From Micropterix aruncella (Eukaryota > Arthropoda > Insecta > Lepidoptera > Micropterigidae), in the NCBI GenBank assembly GCA_944548615.1, contig OX155976.1, positions 3,796,442 to 3,860,441 of the forward strand: 64,000 bases of DNA. Reading direction: 5' to 3'. Made by a program: the position numbers and the translations under genes. Positions 36,566-47,428 of the stretch are shown here, piece by piece. The stretch's first letter is position 1. Each line of letters opens with the position of its first letter. The notes under the pieces are model-generated. The model worked only from the letters and a program-made list of their open reading frames with translations, was not told the origin of the DNA and made no database searches.

Positions 36566-36823
36566 TAAAATAATATCAGTTTTATTAGGATTTCAAAAAT
36601 ATAGGTGGTAAACTCTTTATTTGCACTTAAAAAAAGTATACAAAAAAGGCGAGCTTATTGCCACATGGCAATGTCTTACAGCTAACCTAAACATAGTGGT
36701 ACATGCGCGCATAGTGAAAATAAAGATTATTACATAACATACAGACAAGTGGAAGAATTTAAGACTAATAGTGCCCGAGGAGAGGAAATTGGGAGAGGAA
36801 CAGGAGAGAAAGGGAAGAACTGG

Positions 36824-37123
36824 TTACTTCTTAGAAAGGTAGTAATCCTTAAGGTGAGTCTTGAACGATGGTAAAGAAGGCGAGTTTCGTATATTTGCTG
36901 GGAGATCGTTCCAGAGTCTTGCACCATGGACACAGAAAGAATAGGAATAGAAATCACTATTATGACTCGGAATTTTTAATAAACTGTCAGAGGCTGACCG
37001 AAGTACGAGACCGTGGGAACTTAGTGGTTCAAAAAGCTCCTGGAGATAGGATGGTGTTAATTGGGTGAGTACACGATATAGGAGAGCCAGTATATGAACA
37101 TTTCTTCTTTGGCGTATTGGCAA
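36824..37123 (-). mobile_element. LINE reverse-transcriptase C-terminus, fragment 4
   Basis: A 99-codon frame reads MPIRQRRNVHILALLYRVLT, PSYLQELFEPLSSHG, LLKIPSHNSDFYSYSFCVHG and ARLWNDLPANIRNSPSLPSF. This is the classical C-terminal end of Jockey/CR1-like reverse transcriptases. The 3' flank extends left to about 36610 with an AT-rich tail. Confidence 0.8.
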
Positions 37124-37131
37124 CCACTTTA

Positions 37132-37220
37132 ACTGTAAATATCATCTTTATTTAAATATCATTTAATATCATCTTTATTTAAATATCATTTAATATCAAC
37201 TTTATTTAAATATCATCTTT
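37132..37220. repeat. Short minisatellite (about 30 bp)
   Basis: AAATATCATCTTTATTTAAA and TATCATTTAATATCATC alternate three times. Confidence 0.8.
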
Positions 37221-37319
37221 TTGCAATAGTCAAAACGACAATTTTTGATATATTGAATTGCAAATGTTTCTGCCGCTGCATAAATGACGGTATCTGTTTG
37301 CGCCGGTAATAGCGAGCGT

Positions 37320-37365
37320 AATTTTGCCTGAAACAAAAAACGAATTTACCGCGTGAAATACGGAT
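37320..37365 (-). mobile_element. Left inverted piece of the Penelope-like element
   Basis: On the minus strand TTTCACGCGGTAAATTCGTT is followed by TTTTGTTTCAGGC. It is the inverse of the terminal sequence at 38270-38295. So the coding relic between is framed by terminal repeats in opposite orientation, a known trait of Penelope-like elements. Confidence 0.6.
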
Positions 37366-37421
37366 ATACGGACAGATATTTGCATGCAAGCTCTCACCAT
37401 CATCCCTAGCATCTACGTTCA

Positions 37422-38207
37422 GTGCAAACGTCGCTCGTGAATAGAGCACGCAATCTATGCGACGCTGAGCATTTTCCGAAGGAGACGGAACATGTCAATG
37501 ATGTCCTTAGGAAAAATGGATACGGAAAATATCACGCGACACGCACACGATCTAATACAGACGAAACTCAGAAACCGAGCAGATCAAGAGCATTCTTACC
37601 ATACGTCAAGGGCGTGACAGATCGAATAAGTAAGATGCTAAACAGATTCGATATAAAAACGATCTTCAAACCGACCCAAAATATAGCTCGATTTTTGAGG
37701 CCTGTAAAGGATGTAATACCACTGCAAACCCCGGGTGTGTATAAAGTCGAATGCAGTTGCGGTCTAGCCTACGTTGGAGAAACGAAACGGCCGGAGCCAC
37801 GCGACTGACAGAGCACATCAAAGCTGTTAAAAATGTTCAGCGAGAAAAATCGGCGATCTGCGAGCATATATTGGATAGCGGAAGTAACCACTAGATGCAG
37901 TTTTAAAATCCCATTGTGCTATCCAACGGTTCTACTTTCCTCGCATGATCCGGGAAGCCATTGAAATAAGAAGAACTCCGAACTTCAATATAGACGACGG
38001 TTACAAACTCTCTTCTACGTGGAACCCTCTTCTTAAAATGTTCCCGCCGCCGAACGCCGAACGCAAAGACGTAAAACAGGATACAGTGAGTGTTGTGTGC
38101 AAGACGGATTTTCAAAATTCCCGCGCTCCGAGCCAGGCCCCCCACCACCGTTATAACCTACGCAGTGGCGGAAGCGGTATGCGGCCTACCCGCAGAACAA
38201 CGGATTG
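37422..38207 (+). mobile_element. Penelope-like element: RT tail and GIY-YIG endonuclease relic
   Basis: The frame begins LVNRARNLCDAEHF and reads HVNDVLRKNGYGKYH, then FLPYVKGVTDRISKMLNRFD, IKTIFKPTQNIARFLRPVKD and TPGVYKVECSCGLAYVGETK. The last piece holds the GVY and YVG cores of the GIY-YIG nuclease. After a frameshift near 37790 come TRLTEHIKAVKNVQREKSAI and a stop near 37893, then MIREAIEIRRTPNFNIDDGY and KLSSTWNPLL. The upstream reverse transcriptase is gone. Confidence 0.88.
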
Positions 38208-38209
38208 AC

Positions 38210-38310
38210 AGCTCTTCAGTCTACCCTGGACAACGGCGGCTGCAACGTCACCGAAACCTCGGGTGCTACAAATTTCACGCGGTAAATTCGTTTTCTATCC
38301 TATTTATAAT
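38210..38310 (+). mobile_element. Terminal repeat of the Penelope-like element
   Basis: ACAACGGCGGCTGCAACGTC, then CCGAAACCTCGGGTGCTAC, then TTTCACGCGGTAAATTCG follow the coding relic. The same sequence forms the right half of the palindrome at 19703-19862. Terminal repeats of this class often hold hammerhead ribozymes; I do not find a clear CTGANGA core here. Confidence 0.65.
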
Positions 38311-38617
38311 AACTAAGATATTAATGTCTACATGGCGTGTATTTCTAGATAAACTAAAAAAAATAACAAAAACATCACTGTTATCATTTTTCAAGGATTT
38401 AAAGAAATACAATCGATTTTCGCCCCAAAATGGTATGTTTGACTTGTAAAACCAATATATTAAAACATTGTTTCTGTTTCTTTTTAGTTCATATAGAAAA
38501 TAATGTAAAAATCTTTCATTTTTTTCATGGAACAACTCGATCCGATTTTGTCTGTAAGGGCGAGGCTTACGGACGCGACTTAAAGGTATCTGTGTAATGA
38601 ATGTCTATTGAGCCGTG

Positions 38618-39087
38618 CACATTATCGGACGTAAGTCGCGGACGTGAGCTTGAGGTTTCGGACTTCGGACGTCCGATAGAGATCCGCAAGCCGCGTCCCA
38701 AACGACTGTGCATACTATCAGTCGCGTCCGAATGGGGCTCTCTATAGACGACCAAGCATGCTTGACAAGATTCGCGTCGCGGGCAGAGAGGGGATCGTAA
38801 ACCGCAGGAAATATGCAAATATTTTTTTGTAATATTTACGAAAAATGCCTAATATAGTAGTTTATACCAGGGAGTCGCGTTAATTAGACTTAATTGATTG
38901 ATGAATGATTGACTTCCTGGTACAAAACTACACAATTAGGCATTTTTCGTAAATATTTAGAAAAAATATTATCATATTTCCTGCGGTTTACGATCCCCTC
39001 CCAGCCCGGGACGCGATGCTTGACAAGCATGCTTGATCGTCTGGAGATCCCTTAAGCCGCGGCTTACGGACGCGTCCGATAATATGT
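38618..39087. mobile_element. Large fold-back element, about 470 bp
   Basis: Arms of about 150 bp or more pair: AAGCATGCTTGACAAGATTC, ATCGTAAACCGCAGGAAATA and TTTACGAAAAATGCCTAATA on the left have inverse copies on the right. The outer ends are CACATTATCGGACG and CGTCCGATAATATGT. The loop is about 40 bases. Confidence 0.8.
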
Positions 39088-39439
39088 TTGACCCTTTAAG
39101 CCTCAGCTCCAACCCACCTTCCCCCTCGGTGATTACGTAATATGTGGACGGCCCCTTATAGCGAGCGTAATTTTGAATAAAATAAATTTTCTATATGAAC
39201 TAAACAAAAATACGAAAAATGATAATTGTTTTAAGTTTTCAAGGATTAAAAGAAATAAAATCGATTTTCGCTCCAAAATTTTGTGTAAACATCTTTTTCT
39301 GATATTTTTTTTAGTTCATATAGAAGAGAATTTAATAATCTTCTTTAATTTTTTTTTAAACAAATCAATCCGTCGAGTAGTTTTTTTTTTCTATCACCGG
39401 CGCAGAACAGAAAAATATGGTTTTGAGAAAAACGCGCTT

Positions 39440-39709
39440 TTAACCCTTGGAGTAAATGGGTATTTTCATGGATGCATCTGTCTCTTTTGCAGGATTTTCG
39501 GCGACATCGACTTAAAGTACTATAACTACGAAACTACTACACCAATCATAAAAAGAACAACTGCACAATGATTGCATTGAAATTTCGAATATAGAATATT
39601 GAAATATCATTTTGTAAAACAATTAGATAATTATGAATAAATATGAGAACGTCAAAGAAGTGAAAAAAACGCAGAACCAGATCTGGTCGTATCATACTCA
39701 ACGGGTTAA
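39440..39709 (+). mobile_element. piggyBac-type TTAA MITE, copy D
   Basis: 270 bp, TTAA on both sides, ends CCCTTGGAGTAAATGGG and CATACTCAACGGG. It is very similar to copy C along its whole length, so both are recent or well preserved. Confidence 0.9.
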
Positions 39710-40876
39710 ACTTTTATCTAAAGAACAGAAGTGAGTTTCTAACACTTACAGCAATCTGCAACTGTCAGCTATTCCAGAGGTAAAAATTCATGAATAGAAA
39801 AAAAACATGAAAACATGTTTTTTTTGCCGTCTAAAATAGTCTGTCTCCTCCCATCTCGCTGGTACGCGCCCCGCGCTATGATCGTAAAGAATGCCTTTTT
39901 ACGGGAAGAAATCGCTCAAAATACAGTAGAATTAACTCCAATTAAGGAGACATGCGAGCTCACAAAAATATCCGAAATGGGCGTACACGCGAAAAAATAG
40001 GCGGGGTCAAATTTGTAAGGTTTGACCAATAAAAATCCGGCGATGACAAGCGTCAAGCGCAGATTCTACGTCCGCTCGCGCCGGCTACTAATACGGGCCA
40101 AAGGAACGTTCCGATGGGGTAATAAAAAGAGCTGTCACCAAGGATGCGGCTAACGTCGATATTGCTTATCGATGAATTACGCTTGCTCGATGAAACAGTA
40201 TTAAACATCTGCATTTATTAAAGTACGGATTGCTATAATTATTAATATTTTATTATTAAATATTATTTTAGAATTAAAGTAATTAAATAATGACCTAATT
40301 ATGTGATGTGAGTTATTAAATGAGTACCTAATAGATAACTGATTATCATAGCATGGCATATCATAGGTTTTATTAATTACTAAACAGTCATTAGTAAAAT
40401 GTTATAGTGGCATTTTGCAATAATGAGTCCCACATATGTATATTATAACATGCTGCGCGGTTTAAACATCATTACTTGCCTATCAGTTGAGCAATGGAGA
40501 GCATATTTCCTAACCTGGAGCTATTGAAGTTGAAGGGTGATATTAACATGCAGACTCGGTGCTTTATACAAACCATTTTGTCATTTTTTGACGAAGAGAA
40601 AAGTGACCCGACAAAAGTTTCGCTGCTCAATCTCAATAATATAATAATCTGATAGATAATCTGCGAAGGTTACGACACACATCCCTACAAGCAGGTAGTA
40701 AAAGGGGCGGGGCGGGGGCAGGTAGTAAATTTATTGCCTCACCCGAACGTTCGTTTGGCCCGTACTATAGGCGCATACTTAATGTTCTATCACAGCGCTA
40801 TCACAGAAAAACTATCCTTACGCAGTGGTAGTATAAGAATGATAATGGCAAAGCATATTTAGCGTAACTCTCATGG
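39710..40876. other. No gene recognised
   Basis: No coding frame with a recognisable domain. GGTTTGACCAATAAAAATCC at 40020 resembles a CCAAT region but has no nearby gene to serve. Confidence 0.4.
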
Positions 40877-41064
40877 GGCGTTTACAATCTCGCGCGAGGC
40901 GCGAGGCGAGACGCAAAACCATGTCGTAAACAAACGGAACAGAGGCAAAACTTCAGCAAGTAGGTAAACATTTTGTACGCTCTTTAGAAGCTTTGCCTCT
41001 GTTCCATTTGTTTACGATATGGTTTTGCGTCTCGCCTCGCGCCTCGCGCGAGAGTGTAAACGCC
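40877..41064. mobile_element. Fold-back element, about 188 bp
   Basis: The left arm GGCGTTTACAATCTCGCGCG, GAGACGCAAAACCATGTCGT, AACGGAACAGAGGCAAA pairs almost perfectly with the right arm ending CGCGAGAGTGTAAACGCC. Arms are about 75 bp and the loop about 35. Confidence 0.88.
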
Positions 41065-41499
41065 ATATCAGAGCGCTCTCACCTTTTAATTAATTGTAAT
41101 TAATTTAGGGCCTATATAAAAAATGTGGATAAGTGCTGCCCTAGAGGCTTAACCAGTCAATATTATGAAATTATAATAAAACACACTCACCGCTTACATT
41201 GTAGGAGTAAACGCGCCTGAAAGTTTTCAAAGTCGGTTTAAAGCCTTAATGTCCAAGGCAATGAGCAACTTTTTTGAGTCTATGGTTGTTCCCAGGTATC
41301 ATGTCGCCGTATTTGACTCAATGGGATCGTACCCTATTCAGATAATCTAAAATTCGGATAATTGTTTTTTTCCCAAAAAAAAGGGCCTATTCTAATTAAT
41401 TACTGTATATATGTTGAAAATGGGAGAAAAAACTATTTCCGCTCCAAAGTCAGTATGAAATGAGGTAGTGCAGATTATATTATTACATATCTATACTAA

Positions 41500-41600
41500 T
41501 ATTATAAAGAGGTAAAGTGTGTGAGGTTGTAGGAAGTAATCTCTGGATCTACTGAACCGATGTTGAAAATTCTTTTACCAATAGAAAGCCACGTTTCTCC
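41500..41600. repeat. Dispersed repeat end (CTATACTAATATTATAAAG)
   Basis: ATACTAATATTATAAAGAGG and GGAAGTAATCTCTGGATCTA match, inverted, the repeat end at 29790-29870. Confidence 0.55.
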
Positions 41601-41740
41601 GGCCTATCGACTGGTTACAGGCTCGAGGTCGCTTGCGCGGTCCTCTTTCTTGTCTATCGCTGATTCGGTGTCTACCGAATCAATCGCAGACCACGGCATT
41701 CTTTGCCCGACTGTTCACCTGGTATTTATCGGGTAGCCGA
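41597..41740 (-). mobile_element. Long non-coding retroposon, short fragment (copy 9)
   Basis: Family blocks in reverse sense: TCGAGGTCGCTTGCGCGGTC and GACCACGGCATTCTTTGCCC. Both ends are missing. Confidence 0.65.
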
Positions 41741-41789
41741 ATTTTTAATTTCTTTTTTGATTTTATTTTTAAATAGCTTGATATTTTTA

Positions 41790-41925
41790 AAAAGCTATGA
41801 TCACGATGCGCTATCTAGCGGTTGGTAAAATGTCACCGATATTGTTTATTAACGACTTAATACCTACCGCTAGATGGTGCAGCGCGTTAAAACGCTTCAC
41901 AAACATTTATTTAACAAATTTCAAT
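41790..41925. mobile_element. Palindromic MITE core fragment
   Basis: ACGATGCGCTATCTAGCGGT and ACCGCTAGATGGTGCAGCGC form the core of the family of 16619-17046. A possible right end (AAAAGTTGCTTACCACG) lies at 42110. Confidence 0.6.
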
Positions 41926-42339
41926 GCGATCATTTTACAGTAATTTTTTTTATGATCCGTATAGTGGTTTACAAGTTATGGTCGTTTGTATCAAGGTCGT
42001 CGACTCGCGTCGATTTTACGCGCGAAAATGTCGCGCGCAAAAGTGATAGCTGAATTTTTACTTCGCGAGAGGAGGGGTTAACAGTCAACTTGTTCAAAAT
42101 ATCAAAAGTTGCTTACCACGTTGTACCGATTCACCGACAGAAAAAATGCCTTTGCAGTAATAACACCCTTCTCATTCTCTAAATAATTCTTTTACTCAGT
42201 TAAAGAATCACTTATTGCGCCATCTAGTTTATTTCTTACATTGGAAGAGTTTGAAAGCTGTTGATTAAAATGGCGATAAACAGGTGGCACATATTCAAAA
42301 AGGCATAAAAGGTTTATCCTTTTTTTTAGGGGTTTTTAT

Positions 42340-42772
42340 CCCGTTCGGGGTATAAAATTTCAAGCTCAAATTTGGCAGTATCCTGAGACGTCTTGTTGCT
42401 GAAATTGGCTTCCGTAAAAAGAACTCGCGGATTGTTCGAGAATTTGAAAAACATCGACAATGGATTCATTTAATTATAAAGAACCCACTGTATTTTTAGC
42501 CATTTTACTTTAAAACGATCAAGAGCTACTTTTCTGTTTGTAATATTAGTTTTCAAGGCTTTCGTGGATATAAAGTGTGCTCGTTTCATTTCCACAATCT
42601 TAAAAGTATTTCTTTTCTCGCAGCTCTCAGGAATGTAAATATTTGGAAAATACCTCTTTTGTTTTTCCGCTAAGCCAAAGGCTCTGTCACGAGACGAATA
42701 TGAATGGCCGCTTACAGTAAAGTAATGGTCAATTTGTTCGAATGAATAGAATGGACTTGAGGTAATGTGCAT
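42340..42772 (-). mobile_element. Transposase-like fragment, insect family with HSYxxxDRxFGLxEKxKR
   Basis: The minus-strand frame reads FEQIDHYFTVSGHSYSSRD, RAFGLAEKQKRYFPNIYIPE and KVKWLKIQWVLYN, then beyond a stop NPLSMFFKFSNNPRVLFTE. From memory, this resembles the C-terminal part of a widespread insect transposon-associated protein (motifs GHS, DRxFGxIEK, W..f). The N-terminal part of what I take to be the same family is in the element at 53442-57049. The superfamily is not established here. Confidence 0.5.
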
Positions 42773-42901
42773 ACATAAATCTGCAATTATTATTAGGACC
42801 TTGCATTGAAAATTTCCATTTCATAAGAAATACCGTAACTTATATTTCTAGTCATTTATCAAATTGCAAAATACTTCATGTCAAAGCGTAGTATCAATCT
42901 G

Positions 42902-44146
42902 TAAATAAATAAATACAAACGGAGCTGCCATGGAATTCACCGACCGGAGTCGGGCCCATCATAATACTATTTTTTTTACACTTCTGGGGGGTGAGCAGTG
43001 GATTCCGGACTTACGAACCGGCTGTGGTAGGTTTAGGACAGCTGTCTTGCCACATGTGAGCGTTCACCTTGCCACCCATTCACTCCCCCCTTCGAAGCCA
43101 TAGAAATTGAGATGCGCAAATCGCAGTTTTAGATAATTTTTCTAAGAAAGAGTTGATTATTTTTCTGGAAAGGCCAAGATCTTTAAAGAGGTGAAATAGA
43201 GATTTAGCTGGCAGGCCACGAGCGCCAACTTCCACCGCGTGAAGGTGAACAGTGAAGCCGTTCCGGGTTACGGCATTTGCGAGATCATGGTATTTATTTA
43301 ATTTGTACTCGTGGTCTTTTGGGATATTTGATTCCCATGGAACAGTTAATTCTACAATAAGAGCCACCTTCCGAGATAGAGAGTAAAGAGTTATATCTGG
43401 ACGGAGGGCTGTGCATCCGAGACTTTCAGGGAATTTATACTGCTTAGAGACCGAATCAACCTCCAGAATCCAATCTGTAGCTTTCTCGATTATTGAGAAA
43501 GGTTTTGTAGTTAAATGTTTTTTGCCTATAGAGCCATCCCGCACAAACTGTATTGGGGGTTTGGAGGATACTGTCAAACCCTTGTTGGCACGAGCCACTG
43601 AGAGACTAATTACCTCGCGAATAACAGCGAGAACTTTGTCATGGCGGTAAGTGTACCGTCCTTGATCTAAGGCCACCTTGCAGCCAGCTAGAATGTGTCT
43701 AGCTGTGCAAGGGGTATTGCTACAGAGGGGACAAGAACTATCCTCGGCAAAGCTCCAACGAGCGAGGTTACTGGGGTCTGGAAGTGTATGCTGAAAGGCA
43801 TTCAAATAAAATTTCAGCATCTCTGGCGTCCAGTCATAGAGCATTACCTTCCAGTGCATTGGAGGCGGAATGCAAAAGTCACCAATTGTTGTCCAATCAT
43901 TCTGGCATTGAAGGCCAATAGCATGAGCCATACTCTTGCTGTCGTAATCTCCCCGCAAAAGAGACTTCTTCAAGTCCACGTCGCTCGTGGTTGTACTGCC
44001 ATACCCCAGACCAGTGCCATTCTGGCTGATTCCAGTAAGGAACCTTTTGTGGAAGTCTACGCGGGCTTGTAGTTCATTTGAATCACTACAGCCACTTATT
44101 ACGTGCTTCGATATTGCCGGATCTTTGGAATATTCATTGAAGTGTC
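42902..44146 (-). mobile_element. R2/NeSL-type retrotransposon, copy 1 (5'-truncated)
   Basis: The minus-strand frame is open from about 44144 to 43080, about 350 codons. It contains the zinc knuckle CPLCSNTPCTARHILAGC (CCHC spacing 2-8-4), then RHDKVLAVIREV. The restriction-like endonuclease follows: RPDITLYSLSRK and ALIVELTVPWESN, a PD...E-type active site, then EYKLNKYHDL and the family end VEVGARGLPAKSLFHLFKDL. An extra C near 43083 shifts the last codons. The 3' UTR ends ACCTACCACAGCC... GGCAGCTCCGTTTGTATTTA with a (TTTA)n tail. The reverse transcriptase is absent. Confidence 0.85.
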
Positions 44147-44154
44147 AACAACGG

Positions 44155-45119
44155 TATAGTCGACGAAATACTATTTGACAAAAGTGTCATTAGCACATTG
44201 ACACCTTTTTCACAACGATCGAGACCTTTTTCACACCTATCGTCGAATGCCTAATGGCATGATATGGTTAGACTAAATCGCCTTGATCGCTTAATAATAT
44301 TAATTGTTTATACGTATCAATTTTCAAGCAAAAACACTAATAATAACGTTTTTTCCGAATCTTTCAATGACAGCTGAATAAGAAATAGAATTAATTTAGG
44401 AAAAATCTTTATTTTAGTAAAAAGTAACAAAATTATTTGACAAAATTTACTTATAAAAAATAATAAAACCATTTACTGGTTATTTCTTCTATAATTATTA
44501 TTATTACTTTATCAATTTCATACACTGAAAACAATATTAAACGTTTTTACAATAAGTGGAACATGTGATGAAAGTATTAAGACTAAGAATTAAAAGTAAA
44601 AAAGTTCACAAGTAGGACTAATAATTAGTGAAACCCTAACAGTTCGATTTCGAAATCATTAGTAATTAGTGTGTATTTTAATATATCTGTATGAAGTACA
44701 CATTTTACAATTAATGTTATAATTGTAAAATCGAAATCGGTAATCACCGAATTTAACATGGTAAGTAGCTAACCGATTAAGCTTAACCGATTAATTAGTG
44801 TAACAGTAACAGTTCGATTTCGAAATCATCAGTATTTAGTGTGTATTTTAATATATCTGTCTGAAATACACATTTTACAATTATTGTTAGGTACCTATAC
44901 TGCAATATTTACTCTGATCGTTGGTGGTATAAAGTTCAAGATGTTAAGATCGAACCCGGTGCAGCGGTCAGTTTGTGCCTTTAAAGCGTTTGTTAAAGTG
45001 TTCCACGCAGGTAGAATCGATCTCCATACTAAAATAATCGGTTACAACTTCTTGGGAATCACTGTTTATTTTATGACATTTTAACGACACTTTTGTCAAA
45101 TAATATTTCGTAGACTATA
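44155..45119. mobile_element. Non-autonomous DNA element with 34-bp inverted ends
   Basis: TATAGTCGACGAAATACTAT, TTGACAAAAGTGTC at the left is inverted at the right (GACACTTTTGTCAAATAATA, TTTCGTAGACTATA). TA borders suggest a Tc1/mariner-type origin (inference). Inside, a block with CAGTTCGATTTCGAAATCAT and ATTTTAATATATCTGT is present twice (44640 and 44808). Confidence 0.7.
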
Positions 45120-45137
45120 ATTTTGTTAGCTTCGAAG

Positions 45138-45290
45138 ATGTCGAAATTTGAGCCGACAAAACGTCATTTGCCGGAAGCAATGATTTCTGCTTTCATCTTG
45201 AGGAAACTGCCTCAGAATGTCATAGATTGCTGCTGGAAGCTTACGGGGAATTGACTCCGACAGAAAGGACTGTTGAGACTTGGTTTCTCT
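45138..45290 (+). mobile_element. mariner transposase N-terminal scrap
   Basis: It reads MSKFEPTKRHLPEAMISAFI and, after a frameshift, HRLLLEAYGELTPTERTVET with WF. These are the N-terminus and HTH of mariner transposases. The rest is missing. Confidence 0.7.
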
Positions 45291-45454
45291 TGGATTGTTG
45301 AGGTTGTGATGTAGCAATAAGTCCGCCATTGTACCTTATTTTTATTGTGCAATAAAGAGATATTCATTCATTGATTCACTAAGTGGGAATTAACTGAAGA
45401 TCAAAAAATTGTGAAGCGGAATATGCTAAAGTAAATTTACGTGAATATAATCAG

Positions 45455-46345
45455 CAACCAACACCCCAGTAACCTTGCTCGTTGGAGCTATGCCGAGGAT
45501 AGTTCATGTCCCCTTTGTAGCAACACCCCTTGCACAGCTAGACATATTCTAGCTGGCTGCAAGGTGGCCTTGGATCAAGGACGGTACACTTACCGCCACA
45601 ACAAAGTCCTTTGTTATTCGCGAGGTACTTAGCCTCTCAGTGGCTCGTGCCAACAAGGGTTCCACAGTATCCTCCAAACCCCCAATACAGTTTGTGCGGG
45701 TTGGCTCTAAAGGCAAAAAACATCTCACTGCAAAAACTTTCTCAATAATCGAGAAAGCTTCAGATTGGATTATGGAGGTCGATTCGGTCTCTAAGCAGTA
45801 TAAATTCCCTGAAAGTCTCGGATGCACAGCCCTGCGTCCAGATATAACTCTTTACTCTCTATCTCGGATAATGGTCCTTATCGTAGAATTAACTGTTCCA
45901 TGGGAATCAAATATCCCAAAAGACCACGAGTACAAATTAAATAAATACCATGATCTCGCAAATGCCGTCACCTGGAACTGCTTCACTGCTCACCTCCACG
46001 CGGTGGAAGTAGGCGCTCGTGGCCTGCCAGCTAAATCTTTGTTTCACCTTTTTAAAGATCTTGGTCTCTCCAGGAAAATAATCAACTCCTTTCTAGAAAA
46101 AATATCTAAAACCGCGATTTCTGCATCTCAAATTCTATGGCTTCGAAGGGGGAGTGAATGGGTGGTAAGGTGAACGCTCACATGTGGTAAGACAGCTGTC
46201 CTAAACCTACCACCGCCGGCTGTTAGTCCGGAATCCACCCTTCACCTCCCAGAAGTCCAGAAGTGTAATAATTATATATGATGGGCCCGATTTTTGGTCA
46301 GTGAATTCCATGGCAGCTCCGTTTGTATTTTATTTTTTTATTTTA
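45455..46345 (+). mobile_element. R2/NeSL-type retrotransposon, copy 2 (5'-truncated)
   Basis: It starts at PSNLARWSYAEDSSCPLC and has the same zinc knuckle and endonuclease as copy 1. A small deletion after RHNKVL breaks the frame (copy 1 has KVLAVIREV). The main frame, 45640-46173, ends properly with GSEWVVR and a stop. The 3' UTR and GGCAGCTCCGTTTGTATTT tail follow. It is in opposite orientation to copies 1 and 3. Confidence 0.85.
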
Positions 46346-46361
46346 TTTATGTCTCAAACAT

Positions 46362-46560
46362 ACCACGGCCATTGATGATACATGGGTCAGCCTCCACTGT
46401 TCACCTGATAAGGACCAAAACAAAGTATGGCTTGCCACAAGAGAAAATCGGCCATCAGCTGTGCCAGAATTGAGATTTAGACCTCAGCTCATGTTGGTGT
46501 TAGCGATGGACCACAACGGTATACGCTACTATGAATTACTGCGGCAACATGTATATAAAA
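46362..46560 (+). mobile_element. Tc1/mariner transposase scrap
   Basis: IDDTWVSLHCSPDKDQNKVW, then RENRPSAVPELRFRPQLMLV resemble the region from the first catalytic Asp (DETW) to the following beta strand in Tc1/mariner transposases. No more of it is found. Confidence 0.45.
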
Positions 46561-46589
46561 ATCATAGTCGCTATGTCCAATTTTACTCA

Positions 46590-46900
46590 ACTCACCCGGC
46601 AAAAAAAAGTTTTTTAAAAGCGCATTTTTTTTTCCGAGATGGACAAATGTATACATTTTACTGTCTGTGAGTCTGTGTATGTGCTGTGTGAGTGTGTATT
46701 TCTCCATGATACTGCCCAAACGCTTCATCCGATTGAACTGAAATTTGGCACGCAGGCATCAATTGGTCATGACAAGAGTTGAAAAGATTGTGGTTGAAAT
46801 CGGTCCACCAGAGGGCGCGCTAGTCATACTTCAATCTTGAAATATTGCAGTTAGGGACGTGAAATTCTTGTTGGAATATCTCATATACAAGTGACGCAAA
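46590..46900. repeat. Dispersed ~300-bp repeat, copy 2
   Basis: Shares CAAACGCTTCATCCGATTGA, CATCAATTGGTCATGACAAG and GGTTGAAATCGGTCCACCAG with 18600-18905 (inverted) and 51418-51735. Confidence 0.65.
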
Positions 46901-46906
46901 TAATGT

Positions 46907-47220
46907 TTAACCCGTTGAGTATGATACGACCAAATCTGGTTCTGAAACAATTATCCGTTGAGTATGATACGACCAGATCTGGTTCCGCGTTTTTTTCACT
47001 TCTTTGACGTTCTCATATTTATTCATAATTATCTAATTGTTTTACAAAATGATATTTCAATATTCTATATTCGAAATTTCAATGCAATCATTGTGCAGTT
47101 GTTCTTTTTATGACTGGTGTAGTAGTTTCGTAGTTATAGTACTTTAAGGTCGATGTCGCCGAAAATCCTGCAAAAGAGACAGATGCATCCATGAAAATAC
47201 CCATTTACTTCAAGGGTTAA
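46907..47220 (-). mobile_element. piggyBac-type TTAA MITE, copy E
   Basis: 314 bp, TTAA on both sides, reverse orientation, with the duplicated GAGTATGATACGACCA end as in copy A. Copies A and E are nearly identical, including the extra motif, so they form a subfamily. Confidence 0.9.
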
Positions 47221-47428
47221 AGTCTAATATTTAAAGAAAATACTACATAATTTTTGAAAATTATTACTTTAATACCACGGAAAAAACTACAAATATACCA
47301 CAAATTGACGCACTGGGGGAGGTTGGGTTGGCGCGGGGGAGGAAGGGGAGTTGGCAGGGATGCTTGTCTACTTGACGGGAAAGTCTTGGCTTGACACAAT
47401 CAATTTTTTTAACCATCTGATGGATCAA

